From: Actinoallomurus sp963823735
Lineage (GTDB): Bacteria > Actinomycetota > Actinomycetes > Streptosporangiales > Streptosporangiaceae
Reading direction: 5' to 3'
Assembly: GCA_963823735.1 (NCBI GenBank)
Contig: CAWGMO010000002.1
Span: 806,001-870,000, forward strand
DNA: 64,000 bases
Both the position numbers and the translations under genes were made by a program. The notes beneath the pieces were generated by a model, which saw only the letters and a list, made by a program, of their open reading frames with translations, did no database searches and was not told the DNA's origin. This document shows, in pieces, positions 19,110 to 28,166 of the stretch (position 1 is its first letter; every line of letters begins with the position of its first letter).

Positions 19110-19151
19110 GGCCCGGGACCTTATCTCCCCCTCCCCCAAGCGTCCCGGGCC
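19110..19151 (+). terminator. Hairpin terminator after small-protein genes
   Basis: Perfect 10-bp inverted repeat GGCCCGGGAC (19110-19119) and GTCCCGGGCC (19142-19151) flanking a pyrimidine-rich 22-base loop, eight bases after the stop codon at 19101. Confidence 0.7.
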
Positions 19152-19243
19152 GCGTGATCTTCAACTCCGACCGCTCCAGGGCTTGTAAGTGCCCACTTAT
19201 TCGCGCTTAGCTAGGGCGTACGGCAGCGCGAAGGAGCAAGGCG

Positions 19244-20146
19244 ATGACGGTGGCGGAGAGCCCGGAGACCCGGTCCGAGGTACGCGACGAGCCCGAGCCG
19301 TTCAGGCCCGGGTCGATCCTCTGGGACACGGTGGGCCTGTTCACCTCGGTGCTCGCGGGCAACTGCGCGTTCGTCCTCCAGGTGATGCACCCCTCGATCG
19401 GCACCGTGGTCGACCAGCGGTCGAGCTTCCGCTCCGACCCCGTGGGCCGGGCGATCCGGAGCTTCACCTCGGTGCAGACCTGGGTGTACGGCGGCGAGAC
19501 CGCGATCGAGGAGGGGCGGCGGCTCCGGCGCATGCACGCCTCGATCAGCGCCGACGACGAGCAGGGCCGTACGCACCACGCCCTCTCGGCGGAGCCGTGG
19601 GCCTGGGTGCACCTGTCCGGCTTCTACGCCGCCGTCACGGCCGCGCGCTACTTCGGCACGGGACCCCTGGAAGAGGCGGACGAGCAGCGGACCTTCGAGG
19701 AGTTCATGCGGCTGGGCCGCATCCTTCGCGTACCCGAGCGCATGCTCCCGGCGACGATCCCGGACTACTGGGCCTACTTCGACGACATGGTGGAGAACAC
19801 CCTCGTCGGCCACCGCACCGCCCATGACGTACTGAAGATGATGGACCGCGTCCCGCCCGCCACCCCGGCGGCGCTGCGTCCGCTCCTCGCGCCGGTCAGC
19901 CTCACCACCGGACGCGTCAACCGCTTCATCACCATCGGCACCCTGCCGCCCACGGCCCGCGAGAAGCTGGGCCTGAGCTGGTCCGACGCCGACGACCGCC
20001 GCCTCAGGATCCTCTGCCGGTCGATCGCGCGTACGACCTCGCGGCTCCCCGAACGCCTCCGCTACATGCCCATCGCCTACCGGGCCCGCGAGGCCGCCCG
20101 CGCCCGCGAACGCCTGGAGAAGGCCCTCGCCGAACGCCCCATGTGA
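19244..20146 (+). CDS. MpaB-like oxygenase family protein (DUF2236)
   Basis: 300 residues of the DUF2236/latex-clearing-protein-related family, putative haem-b dioxygenase-like proteins. Family landmarks are PGSILWDTVGLFTSVLAG, VLQVMHPSIGTVVDQRSSF (His of the haem region), RRMHASISADDE with a second His, and ALSAEPWAWVHLSGFYAAV. AAGGAG precedes the ATG. Many members are uncharacterised, so substrate cannot be named. It converges on the arginase-family gene with one base between the stop codons. Confidence 0.83.
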   Translation: MTVAESPETRSEVRDEPEPFRPGSILWDTVGLFTSVLAGNCAFVLQVMHPSIGTVVDQRSSFRSDPVGRAIRSFTSVQTWVYGGETAIEEGRRLRRMHASISADDEQGRTHHALSAEPWAWVHLSGFYAAVTAARYFGTGPLEEADEQRTFEEFMRLGRILRVPERMLPATIPDYWAYFDDMVENTLVGHRTAHDVLKMMDRVPPATPAALRPLLAPVSLTTGRVNRFITIGTLPPTAREKLGLSWSDADDRRLRILCRSIARTTSRLPERLRYMPIAYRAREAARARERLEKALAERPM

Positions 20147-20147
20147 C

Positions 20148-21044
20148 TCAGGTGAGGGCCGCGACCAGGGTGCCGGTGAGCTGGGCCGCGAGCCTGCCGT
20201 CGGGATCGAGGTCCGGGTCGAACACCGTCACCTCCAGGCCCATGCACGCCGGGGAGGCGACGAGCGGAGCCAGCAGCGCCCGCAGCTCACCGTGGCCGAT
20301 GCCGCCCGGGTCGGGGCTGTCGACGGCGGGCATGATCTCTGAGTCGAGGATGTCGGCGTCGAGGTGCACCCAGAAGCCGTCGAGATCGTCGCGTTCGAGG
20401 TGGGCGAGCGCGGAGCGTGCCGCCTTCGCCGGACCGTCGGCGCGGAGCCGCGCCGTCTCCCACACGGGAATCCCGATCTCGCGCAGTTCGTCCAGCGCGT
20501 CGTCGTAGTCGCGGACGCCGAGCACGACGACGTCGTCGTCGCGGACGTACGGCCCTCGGCCCTCGATGCCGGTGAGGTCAGCCTGCCCGCGCCCGGTCAC
20601 GAGCGCGAGGTCCTCCCCCGCCGCCGCGCCCACGGCCGGCGAGTTGCCGGGGTGACGGAAGTCGGAATGCCCGTCGAGGAACGCCAGGCCGTACCGGCCC
20701 CGCCGGTGCAACGCCAGCGCGGAACCGAGCAGGATGCTGCAGTCGCCACCGAGCACCACCGCGAACCGCCCCGCGTCGAACACGTTGCCGAGACGCCCGG
20801 CGAGCCGACGCGTGTACGCGGCGAGCGCGGGCGCGTTGAACACCCCGTCGCCGGACGTCCAGCCGCCACGGTCGTAACGCGGCGGCGTCACACACCCGGC
20901 GTCCTCGGCCCCGAGCCGCCTGATGATCCCGTTGTCCCGCAGCGCGCCGGCCAGTTTGTAGCAGCCGGGCACCGCGCCCTCCACCGGCGGGCGAAGCCCG
21001 AGGTTGGACGGTGCGTCGATCACGGCGTACGCGCGTTCCGTCAT
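20148..21044 (-). CDS. Arginase/agmatinase-family protein
   Basis: 298 residues with the ureohydrolase fold. Metal segments visible are LGGDCS, AFLDGHSDF (DxHxD) and HLDADILD, followed by the MGLEVTVFDPDLD strand with the late Glu. The first motif is GGDCS rather than the usual GGDHS, so one of the canonical manganese-ligand His residues is Cys. ATG at 21044 begins the domain (MTERAYAVIDAPSNLG). A longer in-frame start ten codons earlier is less likely. It may be a true ureohydrolase on an unusual substrate or a variant with altered metal. Confidence 0.85.
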   Translation of the reverse strand: MTERAYAVIDAPSNLGLRPPVEGAVPGCYKLAGALRDNGIIRRLGAEDAGCVTPPRYDRGGWTSGDGVFNAPALAAYTRRLAGRLGNVFDAGRFAVVLGGDCSILLGSALALHRRGRYGLAFLDGHSDFRHPGNSPAVGAAAGEDLALVTGRGQADLTGIEGRGPYVRDDDVVVLGVRDYDDALDELREIGIPVWETARLRADGPAKAARSALAHLERDDLDGFWVHLDADILDSEIMPAVDSPDPGGIGHGELRALLAPLVASPACMGLEVTVFDPDLDPDGRLAAQLTGTLVAALT

Positions 21045-21063
21045 GAGCCGGAGCGTATCCCGC

Positions 21064-22311
21064 TCACCCGGCAAGCCCGGTCGCGCCGGCCACCTGGGCC
21101 ATCAGGTGGTAGCCGAGATCGTCGGGGTGCAGGTGGTCGCCGGAGTCGTACTCGGGGGCGAGGCGCCGCGGGTGGTGCCGGTCGGCCAGGGTCCGGTCGA
21201 AGTCGGCGACGGCGTCGAACACGCCGGACGTGCGGATCCACTGGTTGATCGCCTCGCGTTTCACCTCCGAGCGGACGCTGTAGTGGTTCGAGCCCCACAT
21301 CGGCAGGAGGGTGCCGCCGACCACTTTGATGCCCTTCGCGTGGGCCTGCGCGATGAGCGTCCGGTACGCCCCGACGAGCTGGGCCGGAGAGATCTCCGGG
21401 TTCGGCTGGTACGTGGGCTCGCGTGACTCGCTGAAGCCCAGGTCGTTGATGCCCGCCAGGATGATCACCGTGCCGACGCCCGGCCGGTCGAGGACGTCGC
21501 GGGCGAACCGTTTCACGGCGGCGTCGCCGTACCAGTACGAGTCGTGCAGGACGAGGTTGCCGCCGATGCCGGCGTTCAGGATGGCGCGCTGCCGCGGCGT
21601 GCCGGCGAGCTGTTCGGCCAGCTCGTCGGGGTAGCGGTCGTCGGCGTTCGCCGTCGAGCCGCGCCCGTCGGTGATCGAGTCGCCGAACGCCACGACCGCC
21701 TTCGGCCGCGGCGACGAGGTCGCCACCTCGACGTCGGACAGGAAGTACCAGGAGTGCGTCACATCGAGGAACGCGGCCGGCCCGCCATCGGCGAGATGAT
21801 CGCCGTACGCCTCGTAGCTCATCGTGTAGGCCTGCGCGTGGAAGGTCGCGGGGCCGGTGGGCGCCGCGAAGAAGACGCTGATGGTGAGCGACTCCAGCGG
21901 TTTGACGGCGAACGGCAGCGGGTCGCTGCGAAGCCGGCCGCGCGCCGGGATGGTGGCAGAACGCCGATGGTCGAACCTCAGCCGCCGCACCGACCCGGGC
22001 CGTACGGACGCGCCACCGGCGGCCTCCGCGACGGTCACACCCGCCACGTGGACCGGCGTCGTGCCGTAGAGGTTGGAGAGCCGCAGGCGTACGTGCGAAC
22101 CACCGGCGGTGAGCCGCACGACCTGACGCACGGTCTGGTTCATGAACCCCTGAGGCGCCCAGTTGGGCCCGATGCCACCACTGGGCCGCTGAACCGACGC
22201 CGCCCACGCGTCGCCCCAGAAGAGCGTGCCGTCATCACTTTTCCGCGCGCCCGTGCACCCGGCCGCGAGCAGCAGACCGAGGAGGAGGGCGATGTAGCCA
22301 CGAGTCACCAT
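21064..22311 (-). CDS. SGNH/GDSL-family hydrolase, predicted lipoprotein
   Basis: 415 residues. A signal peptide ends in the lipobox LAAGC (Cys19), so the mature protein is probably lipid-anchored outside the cell. A beta-rich N-terminal domain of about 180 residues precedes an SGNH esterase domain: block I VAFGDSITDG with the nucleophile Ser, block II GIGGN, block III AGINDLG and block V GDHLHPDDLGY with the Asp/His pair. Such proteins deacetylate or de-esterify polysaccharides or lipids. It is 20 bases upstream of the arginase-family gene region and oriented the same way. Confidence 0.9.
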   Translation of the reverse strand: MVTRGYIALLLGLLLAAGCTGARKSDDGTLFWGDAWAASVQRPSGGIGPNWAPQGFMNQTVRQVVRLTAGGSHVRLRLSNLYGTTPVHVAGVTVAEAAGGASVRPGSVRRLRFDHRRSATIPARGRLRSDPLPFAVKPLESLTISVFFAAPTGPATFHAQAYTMSYEAYGDHLADGGPAAFLDVTHSWYFLSDVEVATSSPRPKAVVAFGDSITDGRGSTANADDRYPDELAEQLAGTPRQRAILNAGIGGNLVLHDSYWYGDAAVKRFARDVLDRPGVGTVIILAGINDLGFSESREPTYQPNPEISPAQLVGAYRTLIAQAHAKGIKVVGGTLLPMWGSNHYSVRSEVKREAINQWIRTSGVFDAVADFDRTLADRHHPRRLAPEYDSGDHLHPDDLGYHLMAQVAGATGLAG

Positions 22312-22371
22312 TCCTTCTCATCTTTCCGCAGAGACGGTGTGGTGCGCGCATCGATCGGCGGGGCGGCGTCC

Positions 22372-23064
22372 CTACCACCAGACGTCGTCGTGGACGGTCT
22401 CGACGATTTCGATCAGGTGGTCGAGGGGCGGGCGTTCGAGGTCGCCGGAACGCAGCGGGCGTCCGTCGCGGCTCGCGCGTACGGTCCCCAGAGCGAGGTC
22501 GATGAACTGCCCGGTCACGCCGGCCAGGTCGAGCGTGCCGCGCTCCCGGTACCACTCCGTCACGAGGGTCGTGGACCTCATCAGCGCGACCCTCGCCAGT
22601 GACGCCGACTCGACGGTGAACACGTTCTGGTCGCACCCGAGCTCCAGGACCTCGCGCCACAGGCGGTTCGTACGCTCGCGCTGACGGCCGATCTCCGGAC
22701 GGTCCGGCCAGTCGTGCGTGTGCAGGTGAAGCAGCCGGCTCATCTGCGGGTGCTTCACGGGCACGATGATGTGCACGCCGACCAGTGCGGCCAGGCGTTC
22801 CTCGGGCCGCTCGACGGTGGCGCAGGCCGCGCGCAGGGCCTGCGCGTGGCGGCTCAGACCCGCGAGGACGAGGTCGTACAGGGCCTCGTCCTTGGAGCTG
22901 AGGTAGTGGTAGAGCATCGAGGTGCTGACGCCCGCGTGGGCGCCGATCTCGCGGATGCCGGTCGCGTGGAAGCCCTTGCGGGAGAACAGCTCCAGCGCGG
23001 CACGTGACAGCCGGAGTCCGGCCGGCTCGCTCTCGCGGCCCGGAATCGCCTCGGCAGAACCCAT
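22372..23064 (-). CDS. TetR-family transcriptional regulator
   Basis: 230 residues. HTH at about residues 18-60 (AALELFSRKGFHATGIREIG, then AGVSTSMLYHYLSSKDEALY), a clear TetR N-terminus, followed by a helical ligand domain (HIIVPVKHPQMSRLLHLHTHD). The ATG at 23064 has GGAGG six bases upstream. The promoter at 23098-23126 contains a palindrome in its spacer, which fits autoregulation. The SGNH lipoprotein gene lies 60 bases downstream and may be in the same transcript. Confidence 0.9.
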   Translation of the reverse strand: MGSAEAIPGRESEPAGLRLSRAALELFSRKGFHATGIREIGAHAGVSTSMLYHYLSSKDEALYDLVLAGLSRHAQALRAACATVERPEERLAALVGVHIIVPVKHPQMSRLLHLHTHDWPDRPEIGRQRERTNRLWREVLELGCDQNVFTVESASLARVALMRSTTLVTEWYRERGTLDLAGVTGQFIDLALGTVRASRDGRPLRSGDLERPPLDHLIEIVETVHDDVWW

Positions 23065-23097
23065 TCAGACCTCCGCCGTCTCGACCGACCATCACGA

Positions 23098-23126
23098 ACG
23101 CTAGGGTCGATCGATCGATCGGTCAA
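23098..23126 (-). promoter_or_regulatory. Promoter with embedded palindrome before TetR gene
   Basis: Minus-strand -35 TTGACC (23126-23121), 17-base spacer, -10 TAGCGT (23103-23098). A perfect 14-bp palindrome made of CGAT repeats (23108-23121) fills most of the spacer, an ideal site for TetR autorepression. Confidence 0.65.
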
Positions 23127-23159
23127 CATGTCGCGTTCGCCCGGTCGTTCAGGCGTCGG

Positions 23160-23650
23160 TCAGGCGTCGTTCACGGCGCGGCGTACGGTCGTGCGGCGGT
23201 CGTCGACCTCGCGCCGGCGGTCGCCGTACGCGCTTCTCGTGATGCGTTCGGTGCGCAGCACGTCGTGGGGGAGCCCAGCGCCGGACGGCCCGCCTCGTCC
23301 AGGCGGTCGAGGGCGGGCCGGTCCAGGACGACTCCGGCGGAGGCCAGGTTCTCGCCGAGCCGGGACTCCCTCGTCGCGCCGATCAGCGGGACCACCGTGC
23401 CCGGGCGGGTGCGGAGCCAGGCCAGTGCCACCTGGGCCGGGGTCCAGCCTCCGCTTCTCGCGACCTCGACCACCGCGCGTACCACTTCATCGTCGTGCTC
23501 GCCCGGCGCGAACGTGCCCTCAAGGCTCAGCCGGCCGGTCTCGCCGCGTAGGTACTTGCCGGTCCGGCGGCCTTCGGCGAGCGGGCCCCAGGCGATCACG
23601 GGCAGGTCGAAGGCACGGGCCATCGGGAGCAGCTCGCGTTCGGGGTCGCC
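23160..23650 (-). pseudogene. Aldo/keto reductase, C-terminal remnant
   Basis: Only the C-terminal half of an aldo/keto reductase is present. It begins abruptly around 23645 with GDPERELLPMARAFDLPVIAWGPLAEG and runs through TPAQVALAWLRTRPGTVVPLIGATRE to the end. The catalytic Asp-Tyr-Lys-His region and the start codon are missing. A further frame change near 23270 (one G short in a G-run) separates PALG from LPHDVLRTERITRSAYGDR; after it the natural C-terminus ends at TGA 23162-23160. The 5' truncation coincides exactly with truncation of a plus-strand regulator fragment. Confidence 0.8.
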
Positions 23651-23880
23651 CAGCTCGCGAACGTCGGCGTCGACTACCTCGTGCGGCTGGAGCAGGGGCG
23701 TACGACCCGGGTGTCGCGCGCGGTGCTGGAGTCGCTCGCGGACGCGCTGCGGCTACGGCCGGACGAGCGCGACTACCTGCTGGAGATCTCCGGCGATCCC
23801 CCGCGCCGGACGCCTGGCGCCCAGAAGGTCCGCCCGCCGACCCTGCGCCTGATCGAGAGCCTGAACGAGATCCCGGCTGG
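23645..23880 (+). pseudogene. MmyB-type XRE regulator, internal remnant
   Basis: An in-frame slice of a helix-turn-helix regulator of the MmyB-like actinobacterial type: VAQLANVGVDYLVRLEQG, then VSRAVLESLADALRLRPDERD and RLIESLNEIPA, the last being the start of the family's C-terminal ligand domain. No start codon or first HTH helix precedes it, and the reading runs out of homology at about 23880, 20 bases from the histidine-kinase stop. Genes of this family are often divergent from an aldo/keto reductase gene, so this looks like the leftover of a deletion that removed both 5' ends. Confidence 0.72.
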
Positions 23881-23899
23881 GCCTCCCTCACCCGACAGG

Positions 23900-25880
23900 T
23901 CAGGCGATCGGGATCGTGACCAGCAGGGCCGTCCCCTCGCCGGGCGGGCTGATGACCTCGATCGCGCCGCCGCACGCCTCGACGCGTTCGCGCAGGCCGG
24001 TCAGGCCCGAGCCGGCGCGCGGGTCGGCTCCCCCGACTCCGTCGTCGCGGATGACGAGCCGCAGGTCGCCGACGCCGGCCGACAGCTTGATCCACACGTG
24101 GCTCGCCTTCGCGTACTTGGCGACGTTCGTGAGGGCCTCGGCGACCGTGTAGTAGACGGCGTCCTCGATGTGGCCGGTCAGGCGGCGTTCCAGCCGTACG
24201 TCCACGGTGACGGGCACGCGCGAGCGTTCCGCCAGGTCCTCGACGGCGGACCGCAGGCCGCTCCTGGACAGGGCGGTGGGCCGCAGCCCCTGGCTGATCT
24301 CCCGCAGGTCGTCCAGGACGTCACCGAGGCCCTGTTCGGTGCCTGCCAGCTGCACCCACAGGTCGCCGTACGCCGTCGGGACGGACGTGCGCACCTTCCG
24401 CAGGGTCCGTTGGAGGGTGGTGAGCTGCCGCTGGGCGCCCTCCCGCAGGTCCGCCTCGATGCCGGCGCGTACCCGGTCGGAGGCCGCGGTGATCCGGGCG
24501 GTGGAGGCGAGCAGTTCGGTGCGGTTCGCGGCGTTCGCGATGGAGGCGGCGAGCAGGTCCACGAACTCCTCGAGGTTCGCCTCGGTGTCGGCGGGCGGTT
24601 CCTCCTCCCCGATGGAGAAGGTGGTGATCAGGCCCCAGAAATGCCCTTCGGTGATGATCGGGGCGCCGACGACGTACCGGACCCCGTACGCGCGCGCCCA
24701 GCGGGCGATCTGGCTGGTGTTATCGGCGACGTCCAGGCGCGCCGGCCGGCCCGTACGGAGGATCTCGGCCGCGGCCGTCTCCTCCTCGACCGGCCAGCGC
24801 CCGCCGCCCATCGGCGGCATGACGTCCGGCGCGCCCGGGGCCGTCCAGTGGCCCACCGTCGTGGCCATGTCCCCGGGATCGAAGCGGTTGACGGTCGCGT
24901 AGTCCACGCCCTGGAGCAGGCCGACCTGCTCCGCGACGGCCGTGAAGATCTCGGCCGGCGGGGCGTCGCGGGCGATCAGCGTCGCGACGCGCCGGAGCGC
25001 CCGCTGCTCCTCCACACCCCGGCGCAGCTCGTTCTCGCTCTTCCTCAGCGAGGTCGTCATCGTGTTGAACACGTGCTCCAGCACGCCCAGCTCGTCGCGC
25101 GACGTCTCGGGGATCCGTACGTCGAGGTCGCCTTCGGCGATCACGCGGGCCATTCCGCGAGGTACGCAGGACGGGCCTCAGGACCGCGCGTTTCACGTAG
25201 ACGGCGAAGGCGAAGGCCAGCCCCAGGGCCCCGGCCGCGGCGGCGCCCGCGACGATCGCCGCCCAGTGGGCCTCCTGGTTCGCGCGCCGCTCCTCGGCGG
25301 TGCCGATCCGGTGCTGGGCGTCGTCGAACGCCCCGAACTCGGCCCGCAGAGGGGCGAGCTGGCGCTTCTCCTCACCGATCAGCGCCCGGGTCCGCCCGGA
25401 GGCGGGGTCCTGCCGGATCGCCGTCACCAGCGGATCGGAGTAGTCCCGCTGGTACGCCTGCACGTCACGTACGATCCGGCGGGCGCGCCCGGCCTCCTGG
25501 GGGCCGCTGCCCGCGGCGAGGCGTTCGAGCGCCGCCTCCTCCGCCGGCAGCTCCGCGCGCGCGGACTGCCACTGCCGCAGTCCGTCCCGGTCGCCCGAGA
25601 TGACGAACCCGCGCACGCTGGTCTCCAGATCGACGACGAGACGCTGCACCCGGCTCGACGAGGAGAGCACCGCCTGTGAGCGCGCCGCGCTCCGGGTGGA
25701 GTCGCGCAGGGCGGTGATCACGGTGAACAGCAGGGCGTACGCGAGGACGGCGAGCAGCGCGATGAGACCGCTCGTCGAGACGATGCGGCGGGACAACCCC
25801 CTGCGCGGGCCCGACACCGGCCCCAGGCGGCGCAGCGCCCGTGCTCTCACCGCCCATGCCCCCCACGGCGGATTCGGCAT
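23900..25880 (-). CDS. CHASE3-HAMP-GAF sensor kinase lacking the usual His (one frameshift)
   Basis: About 659 residues after repair. N-terminal membrane span (LIALLAVLAYALLFTVIT), an extracellular CHASE3-like helical region (LETSVRGFVISGD), a second span, HAMP, then GAF (VNRFDPGDMATTV to LLAASIANAANRTELL). The NarX-type dimerisation helix reads EADLREGAQRQL, with Arg-Glu where HisKA_3 proteins have His-Asp. The HATPase domain is intact (EALTNVAKYAKAS, DDGVGGADPRAGSGL). The frame changes near 25155 (one extra base before MARVIAEGDL). ATG at 25880 lies seven bases after a TATAGA box, so it may be leaderless; GTG at 25850 with a GGGGGG upstream is the alternative. No response-regulator gene is adjacent. 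Confidence 0.82.
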
Positions 25881-25887
25881 ATCGCCG

Positions 25888-25893
25888 TCTATA
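25888..25893 (-). promoter_or_regulatory. -10 box placing transcription start at the kinase ATG
   Basis: TATAGA on the minus strand ends seven bases before the ATG at 25880, the spacing expected if transcription begins at the start codon. No good -35 box is visible. Leaderless mRNAs are common in actinomycetes. Confidence 0.45.
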
Positions 25894-25964
25894 ACTCTAC
25901 GGGGCGGTCCGAATACATCGCGGTCGAGTGGACAGGTAGAAGACCTCACCTGCGAGGGGGCCTC

Positions 25965-27113
25965 ATGACCGGCGACTTCTTCGAATACCAGAGCCTGCTG
26001 ACCGACGAGGAACGCGAGATCGTCGGGCGTACCCGCGATTTCATGGAGAAAGAGGTGGCGCCGATCGCGAACCACGCGTGGGAGCACGCGGAGTTCCCGC
26101 ATCGGCTGATCCCCGGATTCGCGGCGCTGGACGTCGCCGGGCTCGCCCAGCGCGGCGCGCGCAGCCTGCTGACCGGGTTCGTGGCGCTGGAGATGAACCG
26201 CGTCGACCCGTCGATGGCGACGTTCTTCGGCGTCCACGCGGGGCTGGCGATGGGCAGCATCGGCGGGTGCGGCTCCGACGAGCAGCAGGAACGCTGGCTG
26301 CCGTCGATGGCGCGGATGGAGAAGATCGGCGCGTTCGGGCTCACCGAGCCGCACGGCGGGTCGGACGTCGCCGCCGGGCTGGAGACCACGGCGCGCCGCG
26401 AGGGCGACGAGTGGGTGATCAACGGTGCCAAACGCTGGATCGGCAATGCGACCTTCGCCGACCTGATCATCATCTGGGCCAGGGACGAGGAGGACGACAA
26501 GGTCAGGGGCTTCGTCGTCGAGAAGGACACACCGGGATTCACGGCCACGCGGATCGAGCACAAGATCGCCCTGCGGACCGTGGAGAACGCCGACATCTCG
26601 CTCGACGGCTGCCGGGTGCCGGAGGCGAACCGCCTCCAGCGCGCGAACGGCTTCCGCGACACCGCCGACATCCTGCGCCGTACGCGCGGCGGCGTCGCGT
26701 GGCAGGCCGTCGGCGTGATGATGGGCGCGTACGAACTGGCCCTGGCGTACGCGAAGGAGCGCGAGCAGTTCGGCCGCCCGATCGCGAGGTTCCAGCTCGT
26801 CCAGGACCTGCTCGTCCGCATCCTCGGCAACGTCACGTCCTCACTCGGGATGGTCGTACGCCTCGCGCAGCTCCAGGACTCCGGCGTCTACCGCGACGAG
26901 CACTCCGCGCTGGCCAAGGCCTTCTGCACCGCGCGGATGCGCGAGGCGGTCGGCTGGGCGCGGGAGATCCTCGGCGGCAACGGGATCGTGCTGGACTACA
27001 ATGTCGGTCGGTTCGTCGCCGACTCCGAGGCGATCTACTCCTACGAGGGCACCCGAGAGATGAACAGCCTGATCACCGGCCGGGCCATCACGGGCCTCGG
27101 CGCGTTCGTCTGA
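25965..27113 (+). CDS. Acyl-CoA dehydrogenase (glutaryl-CoA dehydrogenase-like)
   Basis: 382 residues, intact flavoprotein dehydrogenase. Seen are FGLTEPHGGSDVAAGLETTA (substrate/FAD loop), WIGNATFADLIIIWA, and the C-terminal YSYEGTREMNSLITGRAITG in which Glu of YEGT is the catalytic base position used by the glutaryl-CoA/medium-chain groups. The GRAxTG ending is typical of glutaryl-CoA dehydrogenase relatives, but the decarboxylating residues cannot be verified here. GCGAGGGGG precedes the ATG. The next gene starts seven bases after its stop. Confidence 0.9.
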   Translation: MTGDFFEYQSLLTDEEREIVGRTRDFMEKEVAPIANHAWEHAEFPHRLIPGFAALDVAGLAQRGARSLLTGFVALEMNRVDPSMATFFGVHAGLAMGSIGGCGSDEQQERWLPSMARMEKIGAFGLTEPHGGSDVAAGLETTARREGDEWVINGAKRWIGNATFADLIIIWARDEEDDKVRGFVVEKDTPGFTATRIEHKIALRTVENADISLDGCRVPEANRLQRANGFRDTADILRRTRGGVAWQAVGVMMGAYELALAYAKEREQFGRPIARFQLVQDLLVRILGNVTSSLGMVVRLAQLQDSGVYRDEHSALAKAFCTARMREAVGWAREILGGNGIVLDYNVGRFVADSEAIYSYEGTREMNSLITGRAITGLGAFV

Positions 27114-27120
27114 CGCCGCC

Positions 27121-28149
27121 GTGCCGGACGAGATCGCGTCGCTGTCGGCGCACTTCGCGAACGCTCCCTCCATCTTCGCCTCCTCTCCCCTGTACCGGGC
27201 GTTCTGCCCGGTGGTGGCCGGCGACCGTACGACGCTGGCCCTGCTCACGGATCGGCGCGCGGGCCAGCAGCCGTCGTACCTGCTGTTCGGTGCCGTGCAC
27301 TGCCTGCTGCTGGGTGGGGTCCGGCATCCGCTGCGCGACTTCTACCCGTCGCTCGCGGGCGACGCCGCCCTCCCTCCGGAGGACTCCGGGCCGGCCCTGC
27401 TCGACTTCTGCCGCGCCCATCCCGCCGAGCTGCGCGACCTCATCCGTACGCGGCTGGTGCAGACGAACGTCGTGAAGCGGGTCTTCGGCCTCCGGATGGC
27501 GCTCGCGACCCTGCCTCCCGAGCCCGTGCACCTGGTCGAGGTGGGGTCCAGCGCGGGCGTCCACCTGTACGCCGACCGGTACCGGTACGAGATCGGCGGC
27601 CGCGTGTACGGGCGATCCGACGCCACGGTGTCCGTCTCAACGGAGTGGCGCGGCCAGGGACCCCCGCCGGACCTGGACGCCGTGCCGCCGATCGCGAGCC
27701 GCGTCGGCATCGACCTCAACCCGGTCGACATCACCGACGCCGCCGAACGCCTCTGGCTCCGCGCGCTGGTGTGGCCCGAGGACGGCCACAAGGCGGACCT
27801 GCTAGCGGCGGCCCTGGACGGCGTCGCGAAGGACCCGCCGCCGCTGCTCGCGGGAGACGCCGCCGAGGTGTGCCGAAGCCTGTCTCTGCCACGCGGCGAA
27901 CCGCGCGTGGTGTTCCACTCGGCCGTGCGGATGCACGTACCCCAGAAGCACCGTGCGGCGTTCGACGCGGCCATCGACGCCCTCGGCTCGGAAGGCCCGC
28001 TCTACCACGTGTGGCAGGAGCCGCCGACGGCCCCGCACACCGGATTCCGCCCGGCACCGCTCGACGCGATCATGTGCCACGGCCCGGACGGCCGGCCCAC
28101 GCCGGTTGTACGCGCCGAGGGCCACCTGGAGTGGGCCGCGCCCGCCTGA
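27121..28149 (+). CDS. DUF2332-family protein
   Basis: 342 residues starting at GTG 27121. Family features are FANAPSIFASSPLYRAFC, the HPLRDFYPSLAG segment, LVQTNVVKRVFGL and VHLVEVGSSAGVHLYADRY, the last resembling a nucleotide or SAM-binding GxSxG turn, then RVGIDLNPVDI and VFHSAVRMHVP. DUF2332 proteins are uncharacterised but look like class I methyltransferases. Probably co-transcribed with the acyl-CoA dehydrogenase gene. Ends before a large bidirectional hairpin. Confidence 0.85.
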   Translation: MPDEIASLSAHFANAPSIFASSPLYRAFCPVVAGDRTTLALLTDRRAGQQPSYLLFGAVHCLLLGGVRHPLRDFYPSLAGDAALPPEDSGPALLDFCRAHPAELRDLIRTRLVQTNVVKRVFGLRMALATLPPEPVHLVEVGSSAGVHLYADRYRYEIGGRVYGRSDATVSVSTEWRGQGPPPDLDAVPPIASRVGIDLNPVDITDAAERLWLRALVWPEDGHKADLLAAALDGVAKDPPPLLAGDAAEVCRSLSLPRGEPRVVFHSAVRMHVPQKHRAAFDAAIDALGSEGPLYHVWQEPPTAPHTGFRPAPLDAIMCHGPDGRPTPVVRAEGHLEWAAPA

Positions 28150-28166
28150 GCCCCGAACGAGCCCTC

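Noticed and set aside
23681..25603. Regulator fragment reading on through the kinase region as one long protein
   Set aside because: Homology ends near 23880; the remainder is antisense to the kinase.
24720..26561. Histidine kinase extended upstream into the acyl-CoA dehydrogenase region
   Set aside because: The added sequence is antisense to an intact dehydrogenase gene; kinase homology starts only at about 25880.
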